Shown here piece by piece: positions 1 to 6,403 of a stretch of DNA of 11,452 nucleotides. A program made the position numbers and the translations under genes. The stretch comes from Devosia sp. Lineage in GTDB: Bacteria > Pseudomonadota > Alphaproteobacteria > Rhizobiales > Devosiaceae. A model generated the notes under the pieces. That model did not search any database. It was given only the letters and a program-made list of their open reading frames with translations, and was not told where the DNA came from. Every line of letters starts with the position of its first letter. Position 1 is the stretch's first letter. The stretch is from the NCBI GenBank assembly GCA_028290245.1, contig JAQGKG010000116.1, positions 1 through 11,452 on the forward strand, in the 5' to 3' direction.

Positions 1-84
1 GGGATCAAGGGAGGGGGACGTTTAGCCTATATATCCTGGCTAAACTCCACCCCCACCCAGACTCCCCCTTCGAGGGGGAGGTGC
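1..84. repeat. Intergenic palindromic repeat, copy 1 (cut by window edge)
   Basis: This G/C-rich repeat unit is also present in direct orientation at 11267-11366. The first 18 bases equal 11285-11302. The right half (from about 34) matches 11316-11366 with a few substitutions, ending in the shared hairpin arm GAGGGGGAGGTGC. Inside the unit GTTTAGCC (20-27) is the exact inverse of GGCTAAAC (38-45), and CTCCCCC/GGGGGAG (63-79) forms a second hairpin. The left hairpin visible in copy 2 is missing here because the window starts inside the unit. It resembles the REP/BIME-like intergenic repeats of Hyphomicrobiales. It lies upstream of a permease gene whose binding-protein gene is probably to the left, so it may sit inside the transport operon. 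Confidence 0.8.
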
Positions 85-152
85 CGACCGGCTGCCGTGG
101 CCCGATAGTTGCCGATCAGATCTAGGATCCGGCCTGCTGTATTTAGTCCTGG

Positions 153-157
153 GGAGG
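153..157 (+). promoter_or_regulatory. Ribosome binding site fixing the permease start
   Basis: GGAGG lies 8 nt before the ATG at 166. It supports that start over the in-frame TTG at 109, which has no comparable site and would add 19 residues unlike a transporter N-terminus. Confidence 0.8.
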
Positions 158-165
158 AAACGTGC

Positions 166-1242
166 ATGAGCGATGATGCGGCCGGTTCGGCGACTGCGGA
201 AAAAGGGCTAGCGAGCGCCGCTCATAGCGTCGCCAGTTTTGACGAGGAACGGCCCGGCCCGATCAGGCGGTTGCAGGCCTTTCTTCATGCCTATCCGACG
301 GCCATACCGTTTATCGTGCTAGTGGTTGGCGTTGCGATCTTCTCAGTCGCTGCGGGATCGAAATTCTTTGCGCCGTTCAACCTGTCGCTGGTGTTGCAGC
401 AGGTCACCATCATTGGCGTGCTGGGCATTGCCCAGACCTTGATCATTCTCACCGCCGGCATCGACCTGTCGGTTGGCGCCATCATGATCCTCAGTTCTAT
501 CGTCATGGGGCGGTTGGCAGTCACGGCGGGCGTCCCAGTCGAAATATCCTTCGTGCTGGGCATTGCCACCGGCATCCTGTGCGGCTTCATCAACGGCATC
601 CTCGTGGCGGTGGTAAAGCTGCCGCCGTTCATCGTGACGCTGGGCACCTGGTCGATCTATGGCGCCATGATCATCTTTATCTCCAACTCAGAGACCATCC
701 GCAGCCGGGACATTTCGGCCATCGCGCCGATGCTGCAATGGATGGGGGCGCGCGTGCCGCTGGGCGGAGGCGCCATCCTCACCGCCGGTTCGATGGTGAT
801 GATCGTGATCGCCGCGTCGGTCTGGTATGTGCTCAACCGCACGGCGTTTGGCCGCCATATCTATGCCACGGGCGACGATCCCGAGGCGGCACGGCTGGCC
901 GGCATCAACACGACCTGGACGCTGGTGGGCGTCTATACGCTGGCCGGGTTCATCTGTGCGCTGGCAAGCTGGGTGCTGATTGGCCGCGTCGGCGCGGTGT
1001 CGCCGTTGGGCAGCCAGACGGCAAACCTTGATTCCATCACCGCCGTGGTGATCGGCGGGACGTCACTGTTTGGTGGGCGCGGCTCGATCGTCGGCACGCT
1101 GCTTGGCGCGCTGATCGTCGGCATGTTCCGCAATGGCCTGGCTTTGGCTGGCGTCGACGTGCTGTGGCAGGAGTTTGCGGTGGGTGCCCTCATCATCATC
1201 GCGGTCACCACCGACCAGTGGATCAGGAAGATTTCGGCATGA
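166..1242 (+). CDS. Sugar ABC transporter permease (RbsC/FrcC family)
   Basis: This is the inner-membrane permease of a CUT2-type ABC importer for monosaccharides or polyols (BPD_transp_2 family). The 358-residue protein has a hydrophilic N-terminus of about 40 residues, then a series of hydrophobic segments from residue 46 to 347. Family hallmarks are the LTAGIDLSVG motif (95-104), the cytoplasmic ATPase-coupling loop FGRHIYATGDDPEAARLAGI (228-247) and the glycine-rich stretch GGTSLFGGRGSIVGTLLGAL (297-316). These are very like rhizobial fructose permease FrcC, but the substrate cannot be read from the permease alone. The stop overlaps the ATPase start by 4 nt (ATGA), indicating translational coupling. 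The cognate periplasmic binding protein is not in the window; in frcBCA-type operons it precedes the permease. Confidence 0.93.
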   Translation: MSDDAAGSATAEKGLASAAHSVASFDEERPGPIRRLQAFLHAYPTAIPFIVLVVGVAIFSVAAGSKFFAPFNLSLVLQQVTIIGVLGIAQTLIILTAGIDLSVGAIMILSSIVMGRLAVTAGVPVEISFVLGIATGILCGFINGILVAVVKLPPFIVTLGTWSIYGAMIIFISNSETIRSRDISAIAPMLQWMGARVPLGGGAILTAGSMVMIVIAASVWYVLNRTAFGRHIYATGDDPEAARLAGINTTWTLVGVYTLAGFICALASWVLIGRVGAVSPLGSQTANLDSITAVVIGGTSLFGGRGSIVGTLLGALIVGMFRNGLALAGVDVLWQEFAVGALIIIAVTTDQWIRKISA

Positions 1243-2054
1243 GCATGGATCAGGTTTCCAATCTCACCGCGACGCCGATTGCCGGGGTACAGCCGATCCT
1301 TTCGGCCACTGGCCTCACCAAGCGTTATGGCAAGGTGGTGGCGCTCGACAATGCCGATTTCGAGCTGATGCCGGGCGAAATCCTCGCGGTTATCGGTGAC
1401 AATGGCGCGGGCAAGACCAGCCTGATCAAGGCGCTGTGCGGCGCCATGATCCCCGATGCGGGCGTCATCAAGCTCGATGGCTCGCCGATCAGCTTCAAGT
1501 CGCCGATGGATGCGCGGCTGGCTGGGATAGAGACGGTGTATCAGAACCTTGCGCTGTCGCCGGCGCTGTCGATTGCCGACAACCTGTTTCTGGGCCGCGA
1601 GATGCGCAAGCCGGGTCCGCTCGGCAGCATTTTCCGGCTGCTTGATCGCTCGGGGATGAACCGTATTGCGCGCGCCAAGCTGAGCGAACTGGGGCTGATG
1701 ACGATCCAGAACATCAACCAGTCGGTGGAGACGCTGTCGGGTGGGCAGCGGCAGGGCGTGGCGGTGGCTCGCGCAGCAGCGTTTGGCTCCAAGGTGGTGA
1801 TCATGGACGAGCCGACGGCGGCGCTGGGCGTCAAGGAAAGCCGCCGCGTCCTGGAGCTGATGCTCGACGTCAAACTGCGCGGCATGCCGATCGTGCTGAT
1901 CTCGCACAACATGCCGCATGTGTTCGAAGTAGCCGACCGCATCCATATCCACCGTCTCGGCAAGCGCATCGCGGTGATCCGGCCAAAGGATTATACAATG
2001 TCCGACGCGGTCGCGATTATGACGGGCGCTATGGCGCCACCCGCAATGACCTGA
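1239..2054 (+). CDS. Sugar ABC transporter ATP-binding protein (FrcA-like, single domain)
   Basis: This is the cytoplasmic ATPase that powers the adjacent permease. The 271-residue protein has Walker A GDNGAGKT (53-60), Q-loop Q102, signature LSGGQRQ (166-172), Walker B VVIMDE (186-191) and switch histidine H223. One nucleotide-binding domain of about 270 residues is the size of FrcA, about half the ~500 residues of the double-domain RbsA/XylG ATPases. The carrier therefore probably works as an FrcA-type homodimer. The start at 1239 is chosen because AGGAAG (1225-1230) precedes it by 8 nt and ATGA overlaps the permease stop. An upstream in-frame start at 1164 lies inside the permease and adds a sequence foreign to the family. 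Together with the neighbouring polyol dehydrogenases, this suggests uptake of a pentose, hexose or sugar alcohol (inference). Confidence 0.93.
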   Translation: MSMDQVSNLTATPIAGVQPILSATGLTKRYGKVVALDNADFELMPGEILAVIGDNGAGKTSLIKALCGAMIPDAGVIKLDGSPISFKSPMDARLAGIETVYQNLALSPALSIADNLFLGREMRKPGPLGSIFRLLDRSGMNRIARAKLSELGLMTIQNINQSVETLSGGQRQGVAVARAAAFGSKVVIMDEPTAALGVKESRRVLELMLDVKLRGMPIVLISHNMPHVFEVADRIHIHRLGKRIAVIRPKDYTMSDAVAIMTGAMAPPAMT

Positions 2055-2202
2055 TTTTCAAGTAATGCCGGTCTGCAAATTGCGACTTTTTCTGCTTCCG
2101 GTGCTCACATATGCTTCGCTTCGGTTCTAGAAAGCCCTTATTTTCGCCTCGGCTTGACGTGAAACTCAGGCCATTCTGCCGTGCTCTGTAGGAAGCTTTT
2201 AT
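2055..2202 (+). promoter_or_regulatory. Leader of the dehydrogenase operon, possible promoter
   Basis: This is a 148-nt gap between the ATPase and the dehydrogenase. TTGACG at 2154-2159 fits a sigma70-type -35 hexamer, but no convincing -10 follows at 16-19 nt, so a promoter is only possible. AGGAA (2190-2194) lies 8 nt before the ATG at 2203 and is a good ribosome binding site. The run of five T at about 2089-2093 has no clear GC hairpin before it, so I do not call a terminator for the ABC genes. Confidence 0.35.
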
Positions 2203-3249
2203 ATGACCCAAGTCCGCGCCCTTGTCCTTGAACGTCAGCATGAGTTGGCTTTGCGCGATATCGAGCTGCCGATGGATGTCGGGCCGGGCATGGTCAAGAT
2301 CGCCATCCATACAGTCGGCGTCTGCGGCTCGGACGTGCATTATTATACGCATGGCAAGATCGGGCCGTTCGTGGTCAACGCGCCGATGGTGCTGGGGCAT
2401 GAGGCGGCGGGCACGGTGATCGAAGTCGGTGCCGGGGTGACCCATCTCAAGGTTGGCGACCGCGTCTGCATGGAGCCCGGCATTCCCGATCCCAACTCGC
2501 GGGCATCGCGGCTCGGCATGTACAACGTCGATCCGGCCGTCAGCTTCTGGGCGACGCCGCCAGTGCATGGCGTGCTGACCTCGGAAGTGGTGCATCCGGC
2601 CAATTACACGTTCAAGCTGCCCAACAATGTGAGCTTTGCCGAAGGCGCCATGGTCGAGCCATTTGCGGTCGGCATGCAGGCGGCGACCAAGGCGAAAATT
2701 ACACCCGGAGATACGGCGGTGGTGCTCGGTGCCGGGCCGATCGGCACCATGGTGGCGCTGGCGGCACTCGCGGGGGGTTGTGCGCGGGTGATCGTCGCCG
2801 ATCTGGCGCAGCCAAAGCTTGATATTGCGGCGCAGTATCAGGGCACCATTCCGGTCAATATCCGCGACAAGAACGTGGTCGAAGAGGTGTCGCGCCTCAC
2901 CGACGGCTGGGGCGCCGATGTGGTGTTCGAATGCTCGGGCTCGCCGCATGCATGGAAAACCATCATGGACCTGCCGCGTCCGGGCGGCGCCATCGTTGTT
3001 GTCGGGCTGCCAGTCGAGCCGGTGGCGGTGGATATCGCCGGTGCTTCGGTGAAGGAACTGCGGATCGAGAATGTGTTCCGCTATGCGCATCAATATGACC
3101 GGGCAATTGCGCTGATCGCGTCGGGCAAGGTGGATTTGAAGCCGCTGATCTCGGAGACGTTCGCGTTCGAGGATTCCAAGGCGGCGTTTGATCGCGCGGT
3201 GGAAGCGCGGCCGAGCGACGTGAAACTGCAGATCAGGGTGGCGAAGTAG
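2203..3249 (+). CDS. Zinc-dependent xylitol/polyol dehydrogenase (MDR family)
   Basis: This is an NAD-dependent cytosolic dehydrogenase of the sorbitol/xylitol dehydrogenase family, oxidising a sugar alcohol to its ketose (for example xylitol to D-xylulose). The 348-residue protein has catalytic-zinc ligands C41, H66, E67 and E152. GHEAAG (65-70) is the MDR signature and GAGPIG (176-181) the Rossmann loop. D200 at the end of the next strand favours NAD over NADP. The stretch VCGSDVHYYTHGKIGPFVV around C41 is typical of xylitol/sorbitol enzymes. The structural-zinc lobe (about 91-115) has no cysteine, so the second zinc of the mammalian-type fold is absent. Only 1 nt separates it from the SDR gene. 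The family call is secure; the exact polyol is inferred. Confidence 0.9.
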   Translation: MTQVRALVLERQHELALRDIELPMDVGPGMVKIAIHTVGVCGSDVHYYTHGKIGPFVVNAPMVLGHEAAGTVIEVGAGVTHLKVGDRVCMEPGIPDPNSRASRLGMYNVDPAVSFWATPPVHGVLTSEVVHPANYTFKLPNNVSFAEGAMVEPFAVGMQAATKAKITPGDTAVVLGAGPIGTMVALAALAGGCARVIVADLAQPKLDIAAQYQGTIPVNIRDKNVVEEVSRLTDGWGADVVFECSGSPHAWKTIMDLPRPGGAIVVVGLPVEPVAVDIAGASVKELRIENVFRYAHQYDRAIALIASGKVDLKPLISETFAFEDSKAAFDRAVEARPSDVKLQIRVAK

Positions 3250-3250
3250 C

Positions 3251-4036
3251 ATGGACCTCAACCTGCGCGACAAAGTCGCCGTCATTACCGGTGGCACCGT
3301 GGGCATCGGGCTGGCGATTGCCGAAGGATTGGCGGCAGAGGGGGCCAACCTGGTGCTGGTCGGTCGCAACAAGGAGCGGGCTGACGATGAGGCGGCACGG
3401 GTGGCCGACAAGTTCGGGGTCATCGCCATGGCGATTGCTGCGGACGTGGGGACGGCCGAGGGCTGCGATTCGGTGATCCGGGGCGTCACCAAGGGCTTTG
3501 GCGGCGTCGATATCCTGATCAACAATGCGGGCACCGGTTCGAACGAAACCATTGCCGAGGCCGACGACGCCAAGTGGCAATATTATTGGGACCTGCATGT
3601 GATGGCTGCGGTGCGGCTGGCGCGGGGGCTGGTGCCGTCGATGAAAAAGCGCGGCGGCGGCGTGGTGCTGCACAACGCTTCGATCTGCGCCGTGCAGCCG
3701 CTGTGGTACGAGCCGATCTACAATACCACCAAGGCAGCGTTGATGATGTTTTCCAAGACGCTGGCCAATGAAGTGGTGGGCGACAATATCCGGGTGAACA
3801 CCGTCAATCCGGGGCTGGTGTTGACGCCGGACTGGATCAAGACTGCCAAGCAGATTGCCGGTGAAGATGGCTGGGAGGCCCATCTGCAAGGCGTGGCCAA
3901 CGAGGCCGGCGGGATGAAGCGGTTTGCCACGCCGGAGGAACTGGCCAACTTCTTCGTCTTCATGTGCTCGGACAAGGCGAGCTATTCCACTGGCAGCACG
4001 TATTTCGTGGATGGCGGCTGGCTCAAGACGGTCTGA
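3251..4036 (+). CDS. SDR-family oxidoreductase
   Basis: This is a classical short-chain dehydrogenase/reductase, 261 residues, the usual length. The cofactor loop is TGGTVGIG (13-20), D65 is the adenine-contacting acid and NNAG (91-94) the core motif. S144, Y157 and K161 form the catalytic set (YNTTK). PG (187-188) and the DGG near the C-terminus (254-256) are also normal. The fourth catalytic position, usually Asn in the helix after NNAG, appears to be His (H116 in WDLHVMAA). It is probably a second sugar or polyol oxidation step, or a parallel one, in the same operon as the zinc dehydrogenase; no substrate can be named. The ribosome binding site is weak, so coupling to the upstream gene (1-nt gap) is likely. 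The TGATG at 4034-4038 links it to the next gene. Confidence 0.9.
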   Translation: MDLNLRDKVAVITGGTVGIGLAIAEGLAAEGANLVLVGRNKERADDEAARVADKFGVIAMAIAADVGTAEGCDSVIRGVTKGFGGVDILINNAGTGSNETIAEADDAKWQYYWDLHVMAAVRLARGLVPSMKKRGGGVVLHNASICAVQPLWYEPIYNTTKAALMMFSKTLANEVVGDNIRVNTVNPGLVLTPDWIKTAKQIAGEDGWEAHLQGVANEAGGMKRFATPEELANFFVFMCSDKASYSTGSTYFVDGGWLKTV

Positions 4037-4854
4037 TGCTGCCGCTGTCAGGCTCTGTGCTGGGGGTGGATGTCGGCTGGTCACTGAAACAGCGGTCTAG
4101 TGGTATATGCCGCCTGACTTGGACCGCCGATACTATCCTATGGCGTATAGAACGCTGCACCTACGACGAGACGGAAAGGCGGGCCACAATTGGTCGCGTC
4201 CTTGGTGGTCAAGCCGTTCTTGCAACGGCTATTGATGGGCCGCTAGGTCCAAACTTTGAGCATATTCTCCGCTATCGAGCTGCGGAGCGGATGCTTACTC
4301 GCGGACTGCAGAGGCACATTGGTAAGCCTGGACAGACCAATTCGGGCAATGGAATAAAGCTCAATCAGAGCGCCAGCGCCTTTGCAAACGACGTATTGTC
4401 GCTGAACTCCGTCGGGCCTGCCAAACACCTTGAAGCGCTGCATAGCTCAGCTATCGTCGAAGCGTTTCCTACGTCATTTCTTGGCGTGATGGTCGGCGAT
4501 CCTGCGGTAGTGCCGACGATTTCGAAGCAAAGGTCAGACCGTTATTATTCATACTTGGCAGAAAACGGTCGTCTCGCAGCGCTTCTGGATGCCTACTTGC
4601 CCGGGCGCGTTCTCGCCCAGCGCTTCCGTGAAGTTACTAATCACGACGAGAGGGCTGGTCTGGTCTGCGCGCTGACAGCTATGGCGATAGCCACTGGCGA
4701 CTATTCGGCTGTTGGAGATAATGACGGCTGGATCATTCTCCCGCCCCTTCGCTTCATGGCGCCATGGGCTTCGTCCATAATTCGCGCCAATGAAGAGCCC
4801 GGTTTTACGGGTCGCTTCGTCTCCTGGAACCAAGGACGACAGCTTGTGTTGTGA
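4036..4854 (+). CDS. DUF429 family protein (putative RNase H-fold nuclease)
   Basis: This 272-residue cytosolic protein matches the DUF429 pattern by eye: GVDVGWS near the N-terminus (10-16), AIDGPLG (66-72), an AERML-rich helix (83-87), GKPGQTNSGNG (96-106), IVEAFPTSFLG (140-150) and a C-terminal DERAGLVCALTA (204-215). The spaced acids D12, D68, E142 and D204/E205 fit the predicted RNase H-like active site of the family. No activity is established for this subgroup. The start at 4036 is chosen because its ATG overlaps the SDR stop by 1 nt (TGATG); an earlier in-frame start would lie 72 nt inside the SDR gene. Two 60-base lines counted by hand (4081-4140 and 4441-4500) give about 52% GC, against 58% in the SDR and 63% in murD2. 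It may therefore be a later arrival in this operon. Confidence 0.75.
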   Translation: MLPLSGSVLGVDVGWSLKQRSSGICRLTWTADTILWRIERCTYDETERRATIGRVLGGQAVLATAIDGPLGPNFEHILRYRAAERMLTRGLQRHIGKPGQTNSGNGIKLNQSASAFANDVLSLNSVGPAKHLEALHSSAIVEAFPTSFLGVMVGDPAVVPTISKQRSDRYYSYLAENGRLAALLDAYLPGRVLAQRFREVTNHDERAGLVCALTAMAIATGDYSAVGDNDGWIILPPLRFMAPWASSIIRANEEPGFTGRFVSWNQGRQLVL

Positions 4855-4883
4855 CGGAAGCGTCACAAACTGGAATTGATATC

Positions 4884-5393
4884 ATGGATGTCGGTAACGA
4901 ATTCGGATTTGTGCAGACTTATCTGCCCCAGCACATCATCGCCATTCGCCTGCTGATTGCGGCTGCGCTGGGCGCCATGATCGGCTTCGAGCGCGAGTTC
5001 AGTACGGCCGAAGCGGGCTTGCGGACACATATATTGGTGTCGGTAGCGGCAGCGCTGTTCACCATTCTTGCGTTCGAGATTTATCACACCATCGAGCCGG
5101 GTGGGGGCAGCGGTCCACAGGCCGATCCGATCCGTGCGGTCGAAGCAGTGACAGCCGGCATCGCATTCCTTGGGGCCGGCGCGATTTTTCGCTCTGGCGG
5201 CAGTGTGCAGGGGCTAACGACTGGTGCCGGGATGTGGCTGGCGGGTGCCGTGGGCTTGGCCACAGCCCTGGGCTATTACATCATCGCTTTTGGCGTAGCC
5301 GTACTGGCAGTGATCGTGCTCGCGGCGCTGCGGGCAGTGGCGCACAACATTATCGACCGGCGCGGCAGCAAGGATAGCACCCGACACTCTTGA
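4884..5393 (+). CDS. MgtC/SapB family inner-membrane protein
   Basis: This is an integral membrane protein of the MgtC/SapB family, 169 residues, matching the short membrane-domain-only members. Visible hallmarks are LLIAAALGAMIGFERE (23-38), AGLRTH (44-49), the VTAGIAFLGAGAIF core (89-102) and GLTTGAGMWLAGAVGLA (110-126), with a last hydrophobic segment at 131-148. It lacks the C-terminal ACT-like domain of the virulence protein MgtC, so a magnesium-related role is not assured. I chose ATG 4884 because GGAA (4872-4875) lies 8 nt upstream. An alternative GTG at 4851 overlaps the DUF429 stop (GTGA) and would add 11 residues. It is probably the last gene of the operon. Confidence 0.85.
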   Translation: MDVGNEFGFVQTYLPQHIIAIRLLIAAALGAMIGFEREFSTAEAGLRTHILVSVAAALFTILAFEIYHTIEPGGGSGPQADPIRAVEAVTAGIAFLGAGAIFRSGGSVQGLTTGAGMWLAGAVGLATALGYYIIAFGVAVLAVIVLAALRAVAHNIIDRRGSKDSTRHS

Positions 5394-5673
5394 GCTAGAA
5401 GCAGGCCGCGGGGAGAAGCTGAAGTTCTGGCGGCTGCGCCGAGGGACGAGCGCGCTGCCAATCTGCTTCTCCCCCCGTGCGGTTACGACCGGGAGCAGTC
5501 ATAACCGCGCCCCTAAGCCAGCGCTCCCTTGGATGGAGGCTGGCGGCTCCCGAGCCGCTATGCGGTACGGGAGATTGGAGTGGCCGGAGGGACGCTTGGG
5601 AATGCTCGAGCGGTCCGAAGACCAATCTTGCAGCGTCCCTCCAGACCGGGCATGCAACCTGTGGACGCAGGAG
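5394..5673. other. Gene-free stretch rich in inverted repeats
   Basis: No credible gene is visible. Four clear inverted repeats follow in series. GGGGAGAAGC (5410-5419) pairs perfectly with 5465-5474. GCGGTTACGAC (5479-5489) pairs with 5498-5508 with one mismatch. GCGGCTC (5543-5549) pairs with 5552-5558 across 2 nt. GGAGGGACGCT (5586-5596) pairs perfectly with 5632-5642 and encloses a smaller GGTC/GACC hairpin. Another stem, GGCATG/CATGCC (from about 5649), reaches into the end of the receiver gene. It could be a structured RNA, a compound terminator region between the convergent genes, or a repeat remnant. I do not recognise tRNA, RNase P, SRP, tmRNA or 6S RNA in it. Confidence 0.5.
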
Positions 5674-6120
5674 TTACATGCCAACCGCATCCAGGCGCTG
5701 ACTGCGCGCCCAGAAACTGACAAGGCTTGCCGCCTCGCGCCGATAGGCGTCGAGTGCGGCGTGCCGAATGAAAATTGCCGAGGCTCCCGCATCCTCAAGG
5801 GCTTCTCGTTGCTGGCGCTCACACGGAGGCAGCATCACGACAGTGTTGACGCCCTTCTGATAGGCAAGCGGCTGGATCGAACGGAGAAACTCGATATTGG
5901 CTTGGCTGTGAGCCTTGAGGTCGATGATTATCAAGCTCGGCCAAATAGCCACTGGGTCGGACAGGGTTGCGGTAATCGTCGAACGGGCAGTGGCAGTATC
6001 GCCATACCACTGAATGCGTGGTGCACCGTGCGCGACCAGCATACGCGTCAGCAGAGTGGCCGAGTGCTGGTCATCGTCGATGAGCGCGACGTAGGGCGCG
6101 TTATCCACATATTCGTTCAA
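5674..6120 (-). CDS. Stand-alone response-regulator receiver protein, degenerate
   Basis: This is a single receiver (REC) domain with no output domain, 148 residues from a TTG at 6120. It has the acidic cluster IDDDQ, the phospho-acceptor aspartate in LIIIDLKA, and the usual alternation of strands and helices. Two switch residues look replaced. The Thr/Ser after strand 4 is Pro (VVMLPP), and the conserved Lys after strand 5 is Arg (AIFIRHA in place of a KP motif). It may therefore bind a partner without a normal phosphorylation switch. The start is uncertain: a TTG at 6201 gives 175 residues but has no ribosome site. TTG 6120 has only a weak GGGG about 6 nt upstream, yet places the domain start close to the N-terminus. 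It is divergent from the TPR membrane protein and convergent with MgtC. Confidence 0.7.
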   Translation of the reverse strand: MNEYVDNAPYVALIDDDQHSATLLTRMLVAHGAPRIQWYGDTATARSTITATLSDPVAIWPSLIIIDLKAHSQANIEFLRSIQPLAYQKGVNTVVMLPPCERQQREALEDAGASAIFIRHAALDAYRREAASLVSFWARSQRLDAVGM

Positions 6121-6403
6121 TCGAAACCCCGATGCCCGACATAGCGTCAGACATGCCGCAAAAGAGGAAAACGCGCCGGCGCTGCGAAGCCGCGGAGCCA
6201 AGCGTTACAACTAGAAATTCGGTGGTCGAAGCGTCCCGGTTGGGCCTAATAGAATCGGGACCGTGTCGTGTTCGTGACAGCGACTATTGGCGTATGCGGG
6301 AAAAGTTCCATTTGGGGCAGGCAAGCTCAGGTAAGGTTAACGTAACTGCGCTTGCGTTTTACATGTAACACGTCAAAGGTCTTCGCACCGTTGGAGATGT
6401 TTT
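6121..6403. promoter_or_regulatory. Divergent regulatory gap with GTTA/TAAC palindromes
   Basis: This gap separates the divergently read receiver gene and TPR gene and must hold both promoters unless the receiver starts at 6201. Three related motifs stand out: GTTACAAC at 6204-6211, GTTAACGTAAC at 6336-6346 (GTTA/TAAC arms) and the perfect 10-bp palindrome TTACATGTAA at 6359-6368. The last two lie 36-68 bp before the TPR start, a usual position for an operator. The regulator is unknown. No unambiguous -35/-10 pair is seen. Confidence 0.45.
6393..6396 (+). promoter_or_regulatory. Ribosome binding site deciding the TTG start
   Basis: GGAG lies 7 nt before the TTG at 6404. The nearby ATG at 6397 directly abuts this site, is out of frame and stops after 17 codons, so TTG 6404 is the supported start. 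Confidence 0.65.

Noticed and set aside
1..84. CRISPR or transposon end
   Set aside because: Only one unit is present at each end with no spacer series, no target duplication and no transposase in the window; an intergenic palindromic repeat explains it better.
933..1952. Long minus-strand open frame (339 codons) opposite the ABC genes
   Set aside because: It spans the end of one gene and most of another with clear motifs on the plus strand, and its His/Arg-rich product is typical of an antisense frame in high-GC DNA.
2029..3573. Minus-strand open frame of 514 codons opposite the dehydrogenase
   Set aside because: The plus strand encodes a full MDR enzyme with all catalytic residues; the opposite frame has a low-complexity Arg/His/Asp-rich product.
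4851..4853. GTG start for MgtC
   Set aside because: The AAGGA upstream is 14 nt away, too far, while ATG 4884 has GGAA at 8 nt. It is kept only as an alternative.
5394..5673. tRNA, RNase P, SRP, tmRNA or 6S RNA gene
   Set aside because: No cloverleaf with anticodon loop and no signature sequence of these RNAs could be found on either strand.
6132..6368. Small plus-strand frame (78 codons) in the divergent gap
   Set aside because: It overlaps the uncertain receiver start, ends in the palindrome, has no ribosome site and no recognisable domain.
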